Positions 11,393 through 21,764 of a stretch of DNA of 64,000 bases are shown piece after piece. Source of the DNA: Dacryopinax spathularia (lineage: Eukaryota > Basidiomycota > Dacrymycetes > Dacrymycetales > Dacrymycetaceae); contig JBBPFI010000005.1 in the NCBI GenBank assembly GCA_037974965.1, positions 62,001 through 126,000 on the forward strand, written 5' to 3'. Numbering within the stretch: position 1 is the first letter of the stretch; each line of letters opens with the position of its first letter. The notes under the pieces were generated by a model. The model saw nothing but the letters and a program-made list of their open reading frames with translations, made no database searches and was not told where the DNA came from. Both the position numbers and the translations under genes were made by a program.

Positions 11393-12789
11393 CTAATCCA
11401 GCGCATCCAGGCCTTCAGAGTCTTCAAACCACGAGCGTGCATCCTACGAGGAGATTCAGCATTGTAGCCTAGGAAGCTAGCCAGCCGACTCACCAGAGCG
11501 AAGTCGTCATCGTCGAACTCGAGAGACCGCTTGCGACCCCTCTTGCGCTCTTCCGCGGTCTTTTTGGCCTGAAGACTTGTGTACTTTTGCTGCGCTTCGC
11601 GGTACCGGTGTTCATCAAAGCCTGCTTTACCGCGCAGGGCAGCCTCTTTGCCGTATGCCTTCTTGGCGGCCTCAAGGTCTTTCTCTTGTGTGCGCCTCCA
11701 CGCACGCGCAGACTATCGAAACTTCAGTTGGGAGAAGAAAGAGTGTGTATGATTGGTGCTTACCAAGGGGCCGTCTTCGTCGTCAAGGTCCAAAGATCGT
11801 TTGCGACCCCTCTTGTGCTCCTCCGCCGTCTTCTTGGCTTGAAGGCTCTGATACTTTTCTTGGGCTTCTCGGTAACGTCGCGCGTCAAAGCCCGCTTTGC
11901 CGCGTAGGGCAGCCTCCTTGCCGTAGGCCTTCTGCGCGGCCTCAAGCTCCTTCTGCTGCGCGCGAGTCCAAGCACGGGCAGACTAGCGAAACTTGAGCTG
12001 GGAGAAGGGAAGAGGGGGTGTTATTGCACTTACCAAGGGGACGTCTTCGTCGTCAAAGTCTAGAGATCGTCTGCGACTCCTCTTGCTCTCTTCGGCCGTC
12101 TTTTTGGCTTGAAGAGCTGTATATCTGCTTTGCGCTTCGCGATACCGTCGCTCATCAAAGCCTGCCTTCCCGCGCAGGGCAGCCTCTTTGCCGTATGCCT
12201 TCTTGGCGGCCTCAAGGTCTTTCTCTTGTGTGCGCGTCCACGCGCGGGCAGACTAAGGAGACGTGACTTGAAGGAAGGGAAGAGGGTGTGTTAACTCCGC
12301 TTACCAAGAGGACGTCTTCGTCGTCAAAGTCTAGAGATCGTCGGCGACTCCTCTTGCGCTCTTCGGCCGTCTTTTTGGTTTGAAGAGCTGTGTATCTGCT
12401 TTGCGCTTCGCGATACCGTCGCTCATCAAAGCCTGCTTTCCCGCGCAGGGCAGCCTCTTTGCCGTAGGCCTTCTGGGCGGCCTCAAGGTCTTTCTGTTGT
12501 GTGCGCGTCCACGCGCGGGCAGACTAAGCGCTCTCAATATTGGTCGAGCGTGAAAGGTTTCGACCTCAGTACTTACCAGAGAGAACTCATCATCCTAAGG
12601 AAGTCACACTGTCAGAGAAATATACCGAGACGCGCTGCATGCTCACCTGTGCTCTTGCGTACAGACCGTCCGGGGTAGGCGCTGCCTGGGAAAGACCGGA
12701 GACTGCAAGGAGCAGGGAAATGACGAGGATTGCTAGGAGGTAGACATTAGGACTTGTTCCCGAGTAGCGCCGTTCTACCCACGGTGCAT
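11393..12789 (-). CDS. Gene B: secreted tandem-exon repeat protein, 345 aa, four repeats
   Basis: Exons (minus): 12783-12789, 12647-12732, 12577-12594, 12305-12523, 12034-12252, 11764-11982, 11494-11712, 11393-11443. ATGCACC joins to give MHPILVISLLLAVSGLSQAA, a signal peptide. The third coding exon is only 18 bases (DDEFSL), matching just the tail of a repeat. Four 73-residue repeats follow, each exactly 219 bases: SARAWTRTQQKDLEAAQKAY, a Gly-Lys-rich loop, RRYREAQxxYxxLQxKKTAEE and an Arg-rich stretch ending RSLDFDDEDVLL. A separate final exon codes DARSWFEDSEGLDALD. B is the most diverged paralog, more basic than A, C and D, and has no His-rich linker. Function unknown. Confidence 0.88.
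11494..12523 (-). repeat. Four near-identical exon-intron units in gene B (270-271 bp period)
   Basis: Exon starts at 12523, 12252, 11982 and 11712 (spacing 271, 270, 270). Exons differ by few bases, and the ~50-base introns also align (TTCCCTTC tract, then a ...TAG acceptor). This indicates recent unequal crossing-over or gene conversion. Confidence 0.92.
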
Positions 12790-13085
12790 GGCGAAAGATA
12801 GGGTGCAGAATGAGTGTTATGCTCGAATAGTAAGATCCAAATGAGTGCTCTATCACAGTGGTTAGAGTGAGTAAAGTGAGAAGTTGGGCCTTACCTTTCA
12901 AAGATGGGTGGATTTGGGACGGGATACAGGCTTCGACCAGCGAAGTTGAGGGCTGGAGACTGGGTTAGCAGATGGTTTTTCTTTCTCAGAGGTAGGAAGA
13001 CGGTGACTTGCCGACCAGCACGGCTGTTGAAGAAAAGTGGTTGTGGTGAGGTTTGGTTCAGGCATGCACGTCCTTCCCTTTTATA
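12790..13085 (-). promoter_or_regulatory. Gene B promoter and spliced 5' leader with conserved hairpin
   Basis: TATAAAA (minus) at 13079-13085; leader exon ends GTGCTGGTCG and is followed by an intron that appears to start with GC (gcaagt) and ends ctccag; hairpin CTTCGCTGGTCGAAG at 12931-12945. A second leader intron (gtaagg...gatag, about 12840-12896) is likely before the ATG. Confidence 0.7.
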
Positions 13086-14060
13086 CCCAAATTCATTTCA
13101 CAGAACCAGCGTGAAGCGACACAGCTGTAGGCCATCGTCCATCCCGAAACTTGTCCCTCCGATAGATGTCCCTCCGAAACTAACGGAGCACGGCGACAAC
13201 AATAGCACGAGCGATGGGAAGTGTACCACCCGGGCGGAGTAAAACAGATGCTTTGTCCTCCGAGCATCGTTCCGGATTAGATGGGCTGTATGGGCCTCCT
13301 TTATGAGGTGTTGACACTCCCCTTCTGGAGAAACAGCTTTGTGGTGAACCGCGTGGGCGTCCTGCCGAGCGCGATCGGCCATTCGGCAGCCTCATTATCG
13401 TCTGTCTTTGAAACATTCTGTTGCAAGCCTTATCTGTCAGTCCTCATTCTCGTCTATGGACACCGCGTGCGACGATGATGGTGCGAACTGTTCGGAGCTA
13501 TCAGCGGCCGGCAGCTGATGGACAGACCTTTGTCACTGAGGAGAAAGCATCGAGAGACAGCATCCACCCCGAAAACGCGTGTGCACTTACGTGCTTCCCA
13601 TCATTACAAAAATATAAACCAATCTCTCCAGAGATGTTGAGAGCAGTATTCTGATGTCTCCATTGATTCTTCAGTGGTCATAGATGAAGGGCAGGGCGGG
13701 CGATGCAATTACGTCACATCCCTCCGCAAAACTCGTGTCAGCTTCGCACTCCTTCTGATAGCATCGTTGAGCCCAGATAACGCGGCATGAGCACAGGTCG
13801 TCCCTCTCAGCACTTCAGCCTTTATAGACATGGAATTTATGGGCGCATGGGTGCATTACCATTGTTTACTTACGAGGTCATCCTTCCGAGGCACCTTCTG
13901 GCGACGGCCCATACTGTAGCATCGGTTGACAATAGGCTTCGTCGGTGCTGTGCAGCAGTAAGGCCGCTTACGCTGAAGAAATGTTTCCCCAGTCATTATC
14001 GTGGAACCCACTATAATGTGCCAAATTGCTGCCTATGATACAATACTAAATCGCACGGCT
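13086..14060. other. Intergenic region between genes B and C
   Basis: Upstream flank of B and 3' flank of C. A short direct repeat GTCCCTCCGA occurs twice near 13155-13180. No gene seen. Confidence 0.5.
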
Positions 14061-15169
14061 CTAATCCATCTCTTCCAGATTTTCCATCCCGCGGCCATGG
14101 TGGCCCCGGTTCTGGTTCACAGTACTCCCGTTGTCCGTCTTCTCCCTCTGAAGCTGGTTGTATGCTTGCTGGGCGCGACGCCAGGCAGCCTCATCGAAGC
14201 CTTGGTGGCCTCTCAGGGCATTCTGTCTCTCATACTCGGCCCTTGCCGCCTGCAAGGCAGCTTCCTTCTGGCGAGTCCATGCGGTGCGGCGGATCTATTC
14301 ACATCTGCACATTAGGTGGGAGCATAGGATTTAGGGGAGGTCACTTACGAGAGTGCTCTCTCCATCGTCATCAAAGTCGATGGAACGCGTATTAACTCGA
14401 CTGCCATTAGCAGTCTTGGCAGCTTGCAAGCGGTTGTACTCCTGCTGAGCGCGAAGCCATGCTGCTTGGTCGAAACCTGGTTGTCCCCGCAAAGCGTTCA
14501 AGCGACCATATTCAGCGCGTGCTCGCTGCAGAGCCGCCTCTTGGGATCGTGTCCAGGCTGCTCGAAGCGTCTAGAGGCTCCCATTAGGAGGAAGCAACAC
14601 ATCCACGGAGGACAACTTACGAGAACAGTGTCCTCTTCGTCATTGACGTCCACAGACCGCATGTTCACCCTGCTCCCATTAGCAGTCTTAGCGGCCTGCA
14701 ATCGGTTGTACTCTTGCTGAGCATGGAGCCATGCTTGTTGATTAAAACCAGGCTGCCCGCGCAAAGCGTTGAGACGAGCATACTCAGCTCGTGCCCGCTG
14801 CAGCGCTGCCTCCTGGGAGCGCGTCCAGGCTGCTCGCGATGTCTAGAATTGTTCGCTCAGCAGCAAGTCTACAAGGAGCAGCGTGTACTTACCAACGTGG
14901 CATAGCCATCCTCATCTTGGGGTAGATCACGGGTGTTGAGTTCTGAATCGGTTCTCCGCGAAACAAGCTGAACGGTGTTACGTGAGTAAACCGGAAAGGA
15001 GATCCGTAGGCATGATTGCTCACCTCCGAGGTCGTATCCTGGGAGTACGGTGTAGGAGCAGCCAGAGAAAGCGTGGAGAGCAGAAGAGCCAGAGAGAAGA
15101 AGCTGACGGCTGGTCGTACAGGTTAAGAGAGACAAGAGTGCGCCCGATTATTGCACACTTACGCTGCAT
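14061..15169 (-). CDS. Gene C: secreted tandem-exon repeat protein, 281 aa, three repeats
   Basis: Exons (minus): 15163-15169, 15024-15109, 14893-14967, 14621-14842, 14349-14570, 14061-14294; 282 codons with stop. N terminus MQPVSFFSLALLLSTLSLAA is a signal peptide nearly identical to gene A. The 25-codon third exon (ending RDLPQDEDGYATL) matches its counterpart in A. Two 74-residue repeats carry LNALRGQPGF, AWLxAQQEYNRLQAAKTANG and an acidic tail; the last repeat is of the A type (REKTDNGSTVNQ, Gly/His linker) and ends MENLEEMD. C therefore holds both repeat subtypes and may be closest to the ancestral layout. Function unknown. Confidence 0.88.
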
Positions 15170-15454
15170 GGTGAATTAAGTAGTATAAAGGGCTTGTGGA
15201 GGACTGGTTTGGTGGAAGAGCGAAAAGATCGTGTTCCTACGATCCGGTCAGATGAAGACAGCACATGAGGTTAGAAACCTACCGAAGAAGGCGCGTGGAG
15301 TGTCTACTTCGACCTGCGAAGTATTCTGGAGCTAGCAGAGCCCGGTCGGATCAGCGCAGTAACAGGGAGAGCGCAGCGCGCGCTTACCGACCGGCGCAGA
15401 GTAGGGTGGAGAGGCGATGGAAGTTCACATCCACTGAGTCGGGCCTCCTTTATA
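15170..15454 (-). promoter_or_regulatory. Gene C promoter and spliced 5' leader with conserved hairpin
   Basis: TATAAA (minus) at 15449-15454; leader exon ends GCGCCGGTCG before a gtaagc donor; acceptor ctccag; hairpin CTTCGCAGGTCGAAG at 15307-15321. The loop base differs from A, B and D while both stem arms are kept. Confidence 0.72.
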
Positions 15455-16410
15455 CCAGAACGGGACACTCATGGTATACGGGAAGATGCTTTGAGCATCA
15501 CCAAGGTAGGCTCTGCAGAAGGAGCAGGGGTGATGCCAGGGCGCAAGAGATTCCACAGAAAATAGCCAAGCAATTGCGTTACGAGCATGGGCCGCACGGC
15601 TGACCACCGCCGCACGTTTCGGACGGCATATCTATGGCCCCAGGAGATTCCGAACCAGTGTTGAAATTTCCCGATATGGCAAGAGATATTCCGTGATCCG
15701 TTGTCAGCAGTGTATGCGGAGGTGTTTCAAGATGTTCTGACACCGCCTCTCCATGTCAAGTGCCATGAGGGTATTAGGAAAGACCCTGTCGTCGCAAGTC
15801 AGCAGGTCAGCAGCCTGGTCGTGTGGACCGCCATCGAGACTTCGATTTCATGTAAGAAGGTCACAGCTTATGTGATGGAGTATCACTATAGTATGGTCAC
15901 TTCATCGATGGCTGCGCGTGACGAGGCTGTGACTTACTTGACTTTGTCATCTGCTGCCCGTGGGAACGTTTCTGCAACAGCCTCCTGAAATGGCAATCCG
16001 AGGCACTATGAATCGCGCTGCTAGGTAGCGTCGGAGGAGCGGCAGTCATAGAAAATGGGCATCTCAATGGAACAGCCCAACCGCAGATCAAGAAGCGGAG
16101 TGCTCGGGCAAAAAGGTGACGGCGACTTATCATTGGACTGAATGGAGGCATCCAGATCGGTGGCTGTGTTTTAAGGGACTGCTTCCGGAAGTGGCAGGGA
16201 GCGTGCCTGAAGGAACTCTTCAACCTGAAGACATGCCCCATGCTCGGACCCACTTCTCATGCCGCATTTGGGTCAGGTTGTAAAGGACAGGCAGGGATGT
16301 TCACTGAGGCTGTATCCTTCGCTACGAAGAAGAAAGCCTCATCGGGCAATTCAGATTGACCAGCACACTCATACATTCATCACCGAACCTAATGAGACGG
16401 GATATGACGT
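15455..16410. other. Intergenic region between genes C and D
   Basis: Upstream flank of C and 3' flank of D. Only short ORFs with no family features. Confidence 0.5.
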
Positions 16411-17825
16411 CTAATCCAGGTCTTCTAAACTCGGCAGGGCTCGAGTCTTCTTGTTCACCTGGCTACCGTTCGCGGTCTTCGCAGCCTGCAGGCGATTGTA
16501 GTTCTGCTGTGCCTGTTGCCACGCCGCCTGGTTGAACTGGGGTGTACCCCGCTGGGCGTTAAGCTGAGCATACTGCCGTTGCGCAGCCTGCAATTGTGCC
16601 TCCTTAGACTTGGTCCACGGAGAGCGGGGCGCCTATGGGAGAAGAAGTATCTCAGTACCAGATCGTCCAGGAGCAGGTGTACGCAACACTCACCAGACCG
16701 TACTCGTCATCGTCGAAGTCGAGGGAGCGTCGGTGATTTACCTTACTACCGTTCGCGGTCTTTGCAGCCTGGAGGCGATTGTAGTTCTGCTGCGCCTGTT
16801 GCCACGCTGCTTGGTTGAACTGGGGTGTACCCCGCTGGGCATTCAGCTGAGCATACAGCTTTTGCGCGGCCTGCAATTGTGCCTCCTTGGACTTGGTCCA
16901 CGGCGAGCGCGGCGCCTAAAGTATCTTAGTGTCAGATCGTTCAAGGATAGATGTACACCATACTCACCAGATCATACTCATCGTCATCAAAGTCAATCGA
17001 TCGATGATGATGGTTCTGGTTCTGGTTCACCGTACTGCCGTTGTCCGTCTTTTGCCGCTGGAGGTTGTTGTAGTTCTGCTGTGCTTGCTGCCATGCCGCC
17101 TGGTTGAATTGGGGCGTCCCTCGCTGCGCGTTCAACCGTTCGTATTCCTCTTTCGCTGCTTGTAGTGCCGCCTCACGAGACTTCGTCCAGGGCGAACGAG
17201 GAGCCTGAGCACGCACAACACTGTGAGCGAACGAAGCACGTAGACACCTGCGCGCAAAAGACTAACCACAGCGAAATCGTCGTCGTCGAAGTCGAGAGAC
17301 CGATGCCGATTACCACCGTTTCCGTTCCCATTCTGGTTGACCCTGTTGCCGTTGTCCGTCTTCTGTCTCTGGAGGTTGTTGTAGTTCTGTTGAGCCTGCT
17401 GCCAAGCTGCTTGGTTGAATTGGGGAGTTCCTCGCTGCGCGTTCAAGCGATTGTATTCCCTTTGTGCTGCCTGCAGTGCTGCCTCCCGAGACTTGGTCCA
17501 GGGCGAACGAGGAGCCTAAGCACGCATAATAATGTGAGCGACAGATGCCATGAATGACTGTGCGCAAAAGCCTGACCACAGCGTAATCGTCGTCATCGAA
17601 GTCGAGCGAACGGTGTCGGTTGCCACCGCTTCCGCCCCCATTTTGGTTCACCCTGCTGCCGTTATCCGTCTTCTCCCTCTGAAGGTTGTTGTAGTTCTGC
17701 TGCGCCTGCTGCCACGCCGCCTGGTTGAATTGGGGTGTTCCTCGCTGCGCGTTCAGACGATTGTACTCCTGTTGCGCAGCCTGCAATGCGGCCTCCTTTG
17801 ACTTGGTCCAAGGCGTGCGAGGCGA
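16411..17825 (-). repeat. Five tandem exon-intron units in gene D (283-311 bp period)
   Basis: Exon starts at 17825, 17515, 17204, 16915 and 16632. Length differences come from the linker just before the acidic tail and from the introns. Confidence 0.9.
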
Positions 17826-18141
17826 CTGAGCGAAACAACCGCATTAGCAAGAGGGGAATCCGGGAAGTGGGTATCCATACCAGGTATTCGTCATCTACAA
17901 AGTCGCGAGCAGGGTGTTGGCGACGGCCATAATCACGAGCAGCAATCTGAAAGCCGATAAGCAGCATAATCTGGGATGCGGCGCTCTAGCACTTACATCA
18001 GATCCAGCGCCTGAGGAGTAGCGAGTGGGGGCAGCCAAGGAGAGAGTGGAAAGAGCCAGAGTGAGGGAAAGGACGTTCTTGGCTGATGGTGCACTGTTAG
18101 AATACATGGTTCACCATAGTTATTTCATACGTACGATGCAT
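16411..18141 (-). CDS. Gene D: secreted tandem-exon repeat protein, 445 aa, five repeats
   Basis: Exons (minus): 18135-18141, 17997-18082, 17881-17946, 17577-17825, 17267-17515, 16968-17204, 16694-16915, 16411-16632. ATGCATC joins to give MHPKNVLSLTLALSTLSLAA. Five repeats of 73-83 residues share [SA]PR[ST]PWTKS, LNAQRGTPQFNQAAWQQAQQ, NYN[NR]LQ and an acidic RSLDFDDDEY tail; linkers vary (Asn/Gly-rich, His-rich, none). The block LNAQRGTPQFNQAAWQQAQQ is identical in all five repeats, although synonymous sites differ, which suggests purifying selection as well as conversion. Donors of the first two repeat introns are weak (gtcagg, gttagt). The protein ends SLEDLD. Function unknown. Confidence 0.88.
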
Positions 18142-18440
18142 GGCGAGGAGGACCGGTGATGAGATGTGTAGATGTGTGCGGGAGTCTTGTGGGTGGGTCG
18201 ATGAAAGAGTGCAATTGGTTGATCTACAACGTCACCGTAAGAGATTAGACCGAGAAAGAGGGCATAGATCTCACTAGGAAAGGGTGGGTAGAGCTTTCTT
18301 CGACCAGCGAAGTTAGGACAGCTGTGGAGATGTTAGCTCACCAGTCAGGCGGAGAGGAGTTTAAGCAGGCGCTCACCGACCGGCGCGTTGTAGGAAGAGG
18401 ATGATGAAAGTGGAAAGTCCACATCATGCGGCTTTTTATA
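18142..18440 (-). promoter_or_regulatory. Gene D promoter and spliced 5' leader with conserved hairpin
   Basis: TATAAA (minus) at 18435-18440; leader exon ends GCGCCGGTCG before gtgagc; acceptor ccacag; hairpin CTTCGCTGGTCGAAG at 18298-18312. Confidence 0.72.
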
Positions 18441-20272
18441 ACGAAAGTGTAGTAGGCCCTCCATAGTTGAGAATGCAGTTGACTTGCGTGGTAGGAGATG
18501 CGGAGCCGACAGGAGTGATGCGTAACTGTATCCAGCTCCAGACAGACGGCCGACGCATCATTCGATAAAACCGACGTCTCCTGTCGGCGAAGTACGTCCT
18601 CCAAAGAGATCATCGGCGAAGTACTTTCCTAGGCAGACAGACTGCCTGGATATTTGGTAAGTATTGTTGGGCTTCATCTGGACATATGCAAGAACATACG
18701 AGAAGGCCTCGTGAACGCCGTGTCAGGACGGTGGACGCGTTTCGACGTGACTTATGAAACACAGCCTTGTATCGGCGCCAGGCGACCCTCCACAAATCTT
18801 GGTTGCTATCCGCAAACAGCCATATCTACAATCACGGATAGAGCTTCACCGATGGCAGGGCTCGAGCTTCGATAGAGGGATCGGGCAAAGCTTCACCGAT
18901 GCCGCAAACGATCAATCTGTTATTGGCGGTCTGGGCACTCACCCCGTGAGCTACGCTTGCAGGTTGCTAGGTGTCTTGTGGTTGATGGCATATGCACAAT
19001 AAAGTTAACCTGTACAAATGAATGGGCAATCTGATGCGGACGTTACAATAATTGCAGTTCACTCACAAACATCACTGATCAAACTGAGGACAAGAAGCGC
19101 CGGCGAACCTTCGCCGATGATGATCGATTGGTGGCTATGCAAGCGCTTCTGCGGAAGCACAGTTCGACGCGGTGTCGACCATATGTATTCTCGTGCTGGT
19201 CTGCCTCACACATAACTACGGGTTTTATGGAAGTACATCCTGCTGTTTGTACAGTCTTCCTACGAACTTGGACATGCGAAATAATGTGGAGAGCAGTTTA
19301 ATGCTATAAAACCACTTCTATCGAAATACCCCGCTACAGCGGGCGCCCTTTACCAGGCATACAACGACATCCTGCATGGTGCGCCCGCTTAACTCGTCTC
19401 TCTCCATCTCTTGACACGCCTTGCATAGCCCAGCAATGGACACAGCTCGAGGTTCTGGATGTCCCCGAGGTGGGAAGAGGTGTTGTGAGAGGGGTGAGGC
19501 CGAAAGAAGTGCGTCATTCGTGCGCGTGCAATACGCACACAAAGCTGACTGCCGCTCAGGAGGGGCCGAAACTTGTTGTCCCTTGCGACCTTAACGAGTC
19601 ACTCTCATTAGACTGGTTTGACGCTTCGCCTGTCTTTACGCCGAGTGACCTGACGACGTGAAAATAGGCTACAAGCAGTATTCGACAACATCTGTCCTCC
19701 ACCGGCCGAGGTCTATCTCGGCATTGTCGCATCTGATTCCTCCATTGTATACTACCGGATATCGAAGGGAATCGTCAAGCCACCAATGTAACGGTTCGGA
19801 TTCTAATTGCACCTGTATTGCCGGGAATTCCTCTTACAGATTCGCCCCGGAGAGTCGCGATGTCGGCAACGAGTCTACAAAGTCCACAAAGCCCTTGTCG
19901 CAGATGCCTGTCGGACTTGTATCATCTCTCTCCCTAATGCCTTCAAGTTACTTCTGTCCTGCTCGATCCGGCCTAGGACCTCTATGTTCCGCTGTGTTGG
20001 TTGCCTCAGTTCGCTCCTCAGAGGGGATCGCAAGGATCACGACAGGACTGCTCAGACGCAAAGCGCTTGATTGGTTGCTGTGGATCCCTCTTGGAATTGT
20101 GAAAATCGATTGTCCTTATACTAACAGGAAACTAACAGGGATACAGCAAGGAGAAGGGTACACATTATAACTACTGGATTATTATCCCTTCGACAGTCTT
20201 CGTCTCATATTCATATCTTCGCGGCAGCATCACGCCCCTGCATCACGCCCTTGTCACGTTCTTTGCGGTTCC
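18441..20272. other. Intergenic region between genes D and E
   Basis: No gene supported. Holds an 11-bp inverted repeat (18505-18515 and 18578-18588) upstream of gene D, a direct repeat TCGGCGAAGTAC near 18583 and 18613, and scattered short ORFs. Confidence 0.45.
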
Positions 20273-21764
20273 CTAGGTCGAGGGAGGTAACGGGGTAACG
20301 GGACTGCTCGTCACATTCTTCGGCGTTGTCGAGTTGAAGGGCGTGTTGTAAGGGTTGTTAGGGTCGAACGGAATGCTCGTATTGGCAGGCGGCGCGGTAG
20401 TGTTGAACGGCTGGCAGGTGCCGAACGGAGGGCAAGGACCAGTCGAAGGTGCGGTGGTGTTGACCGGCGCCGTGGTATTAAGGGGAGGAGACGTGAAATT
20501 GCCAGGAGCCGAAGGAATCGTCGTGTTAGATCCGGGAATGGCAGCGTCCACGGGAGGGAATGGAGTGACAGGACTGCTCGTCACGTTCTTTGGAGTCGTG
20601 GAGTTGAAGGGCGTGTTGTAAGGGTTGTTGGGATCGAAGGGAATGCTCGTATTGGCAGGCGGCGCGGTAGTGTTGAAAGGCTGGCAAGTACCGAAGGGAG
20701 GACAAGGACCAGCCGAAGGCGCGGTCGTATTGGCCGGTGCCGTCGTATTAAGAGGAGGGGACGTGAAATTGCCGGGAGCGGACGGGATCGTCGTATTAGA
20801 GCCAGGGATGGCTGCATCAACCGGTGGGAACGGTACAACAGGGCTACTCGTGATGTTCTTGGGGGTGGTCGAGTTGAACGGCGTGTTGTAGGGGTTGCTC
20901 ACGTTGAACGGGATGCTCGTATTGGCCGGCGGAGCGTTGGGGTTGAACGGGATGCAAGAACCGTACGGAGGGCAAGAGCCAGAGGCTGGCACCGAAGTGT
21001 TGACAGGAGGGACTGGCAGATGCGTAGACGTGGTGTTAGTCGCGATGGACGTGTTCGAGCCTGGGATAGCGGCATCGATATGCGTCGTCTTGTTGGCTGC
21101 CTGACTCAACGGCGCAACCATAGCGCCGGTGGGATAACACTTCTTGTACGTCTTGTCGCTGCAACAGTTCGGGTACCGGTACTGAACCGTACCGGAGGTG
21201 ACATTCCCGCTGCACGTGCTGGTCAGTACTGCGTAAAGCCGGCAGGCACAAGGACGCACCATCTGAATGTGGAGCCAGGTGACACGCAAGAGTTAACATT
21301 GGTAGGGTCACAGCAAGCCTCAACAGCAAACCCAGAGACGGGGCATGTGTACGTATTGGCCGTGATCGCGTAGCCAGAGCCGGTAGACGACTGACATTCG
21401 GCCAACTGGGTGTCCGGGCTACAAACCATCAATCAGGACGAGTCAATCGCAGTCTTCTTCAAGACATACCAGACGAATGGGCTGGGCGCCAAAGTGCACC
21501 CCGCGCTTGGGATGCAACAGTACGCCTTCGCGTTGAAGACACCGACACCGGCGCAAGTGTAGACTGTTCCAGAAGGTGCTTGAGGACGCTTCGCCCTTCG
21601 AAGGACTAGCGCAATCGGCCGTAAATCAGCCAGTCACAAGTTAGGGAGTCAAAGAACTTACTTCTCGCAGGAGCCCGTTCTACATTTGCACCGGCCGTAT
21701 CGACCGCGATAGCTTGAGCCAACGCGAGGATGCTGCACAGCAGCGTGAGAGAAAGAGCGCGCAT
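20273..21764 (-). CDS. Gene E: secreted cysteine-rich protein with Asn/Thr/Pro-rich repeat tail, 447 aa
   Basis: Exons (minus): 21662-21764, 21470-21605, 21260-21418, 20273-21218; 448 codons with stop. Signal peptide MRALSLTLLCSILALAQA. The N-terminal half holds three cysteine modules of the form C..CC..C..(F-x-C): YTCAGVGVFNAKAYCC, then TYTCPVSGFAVEACCDP, then YRYPNCCSDKTYKKC. The introns between modules split a Cys codon as TG|C. The C-terminal ~310 residues are repeats rich in N-x-T/S sequons and Pro (CQPFNTTAPPANTSIPFDPN; NPYNTPFNSTTPKNVTSSPV), likely heavily glycosylated. No hydrophobic GPI tail is seen. Related to genes G and H, which lack the tail. Likely wall or matrix protein; function unknown. 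Confidence 0.85.
20276..21085 (-). repeat. Three 270-bp in-frame tandem repeats in the tail of gene E
   Basis: Matching blocks begin at about 20355, 20625 and 20895, exactly 270 bases (90 codons) apart. The two copies nearest the stop codon are almost identical; the third is more diverged. Confidence 0.88.

Noticed and set aside
3260-18141. Regularly spaced repeats resembling a CRISPR array
   Set aside because: The repeats are 220-300 bases, protein-coding, flanked by splice sites and in one frame; they are exons, not CRISPR units.
19318-19542. 74-codon minus-strand ORF in the spacer after gene D
   Set aside because: Partly protein-like (AVSIAGLCKACQEMERDELS) but with no start context, splice support or recognised family; left uncalled.
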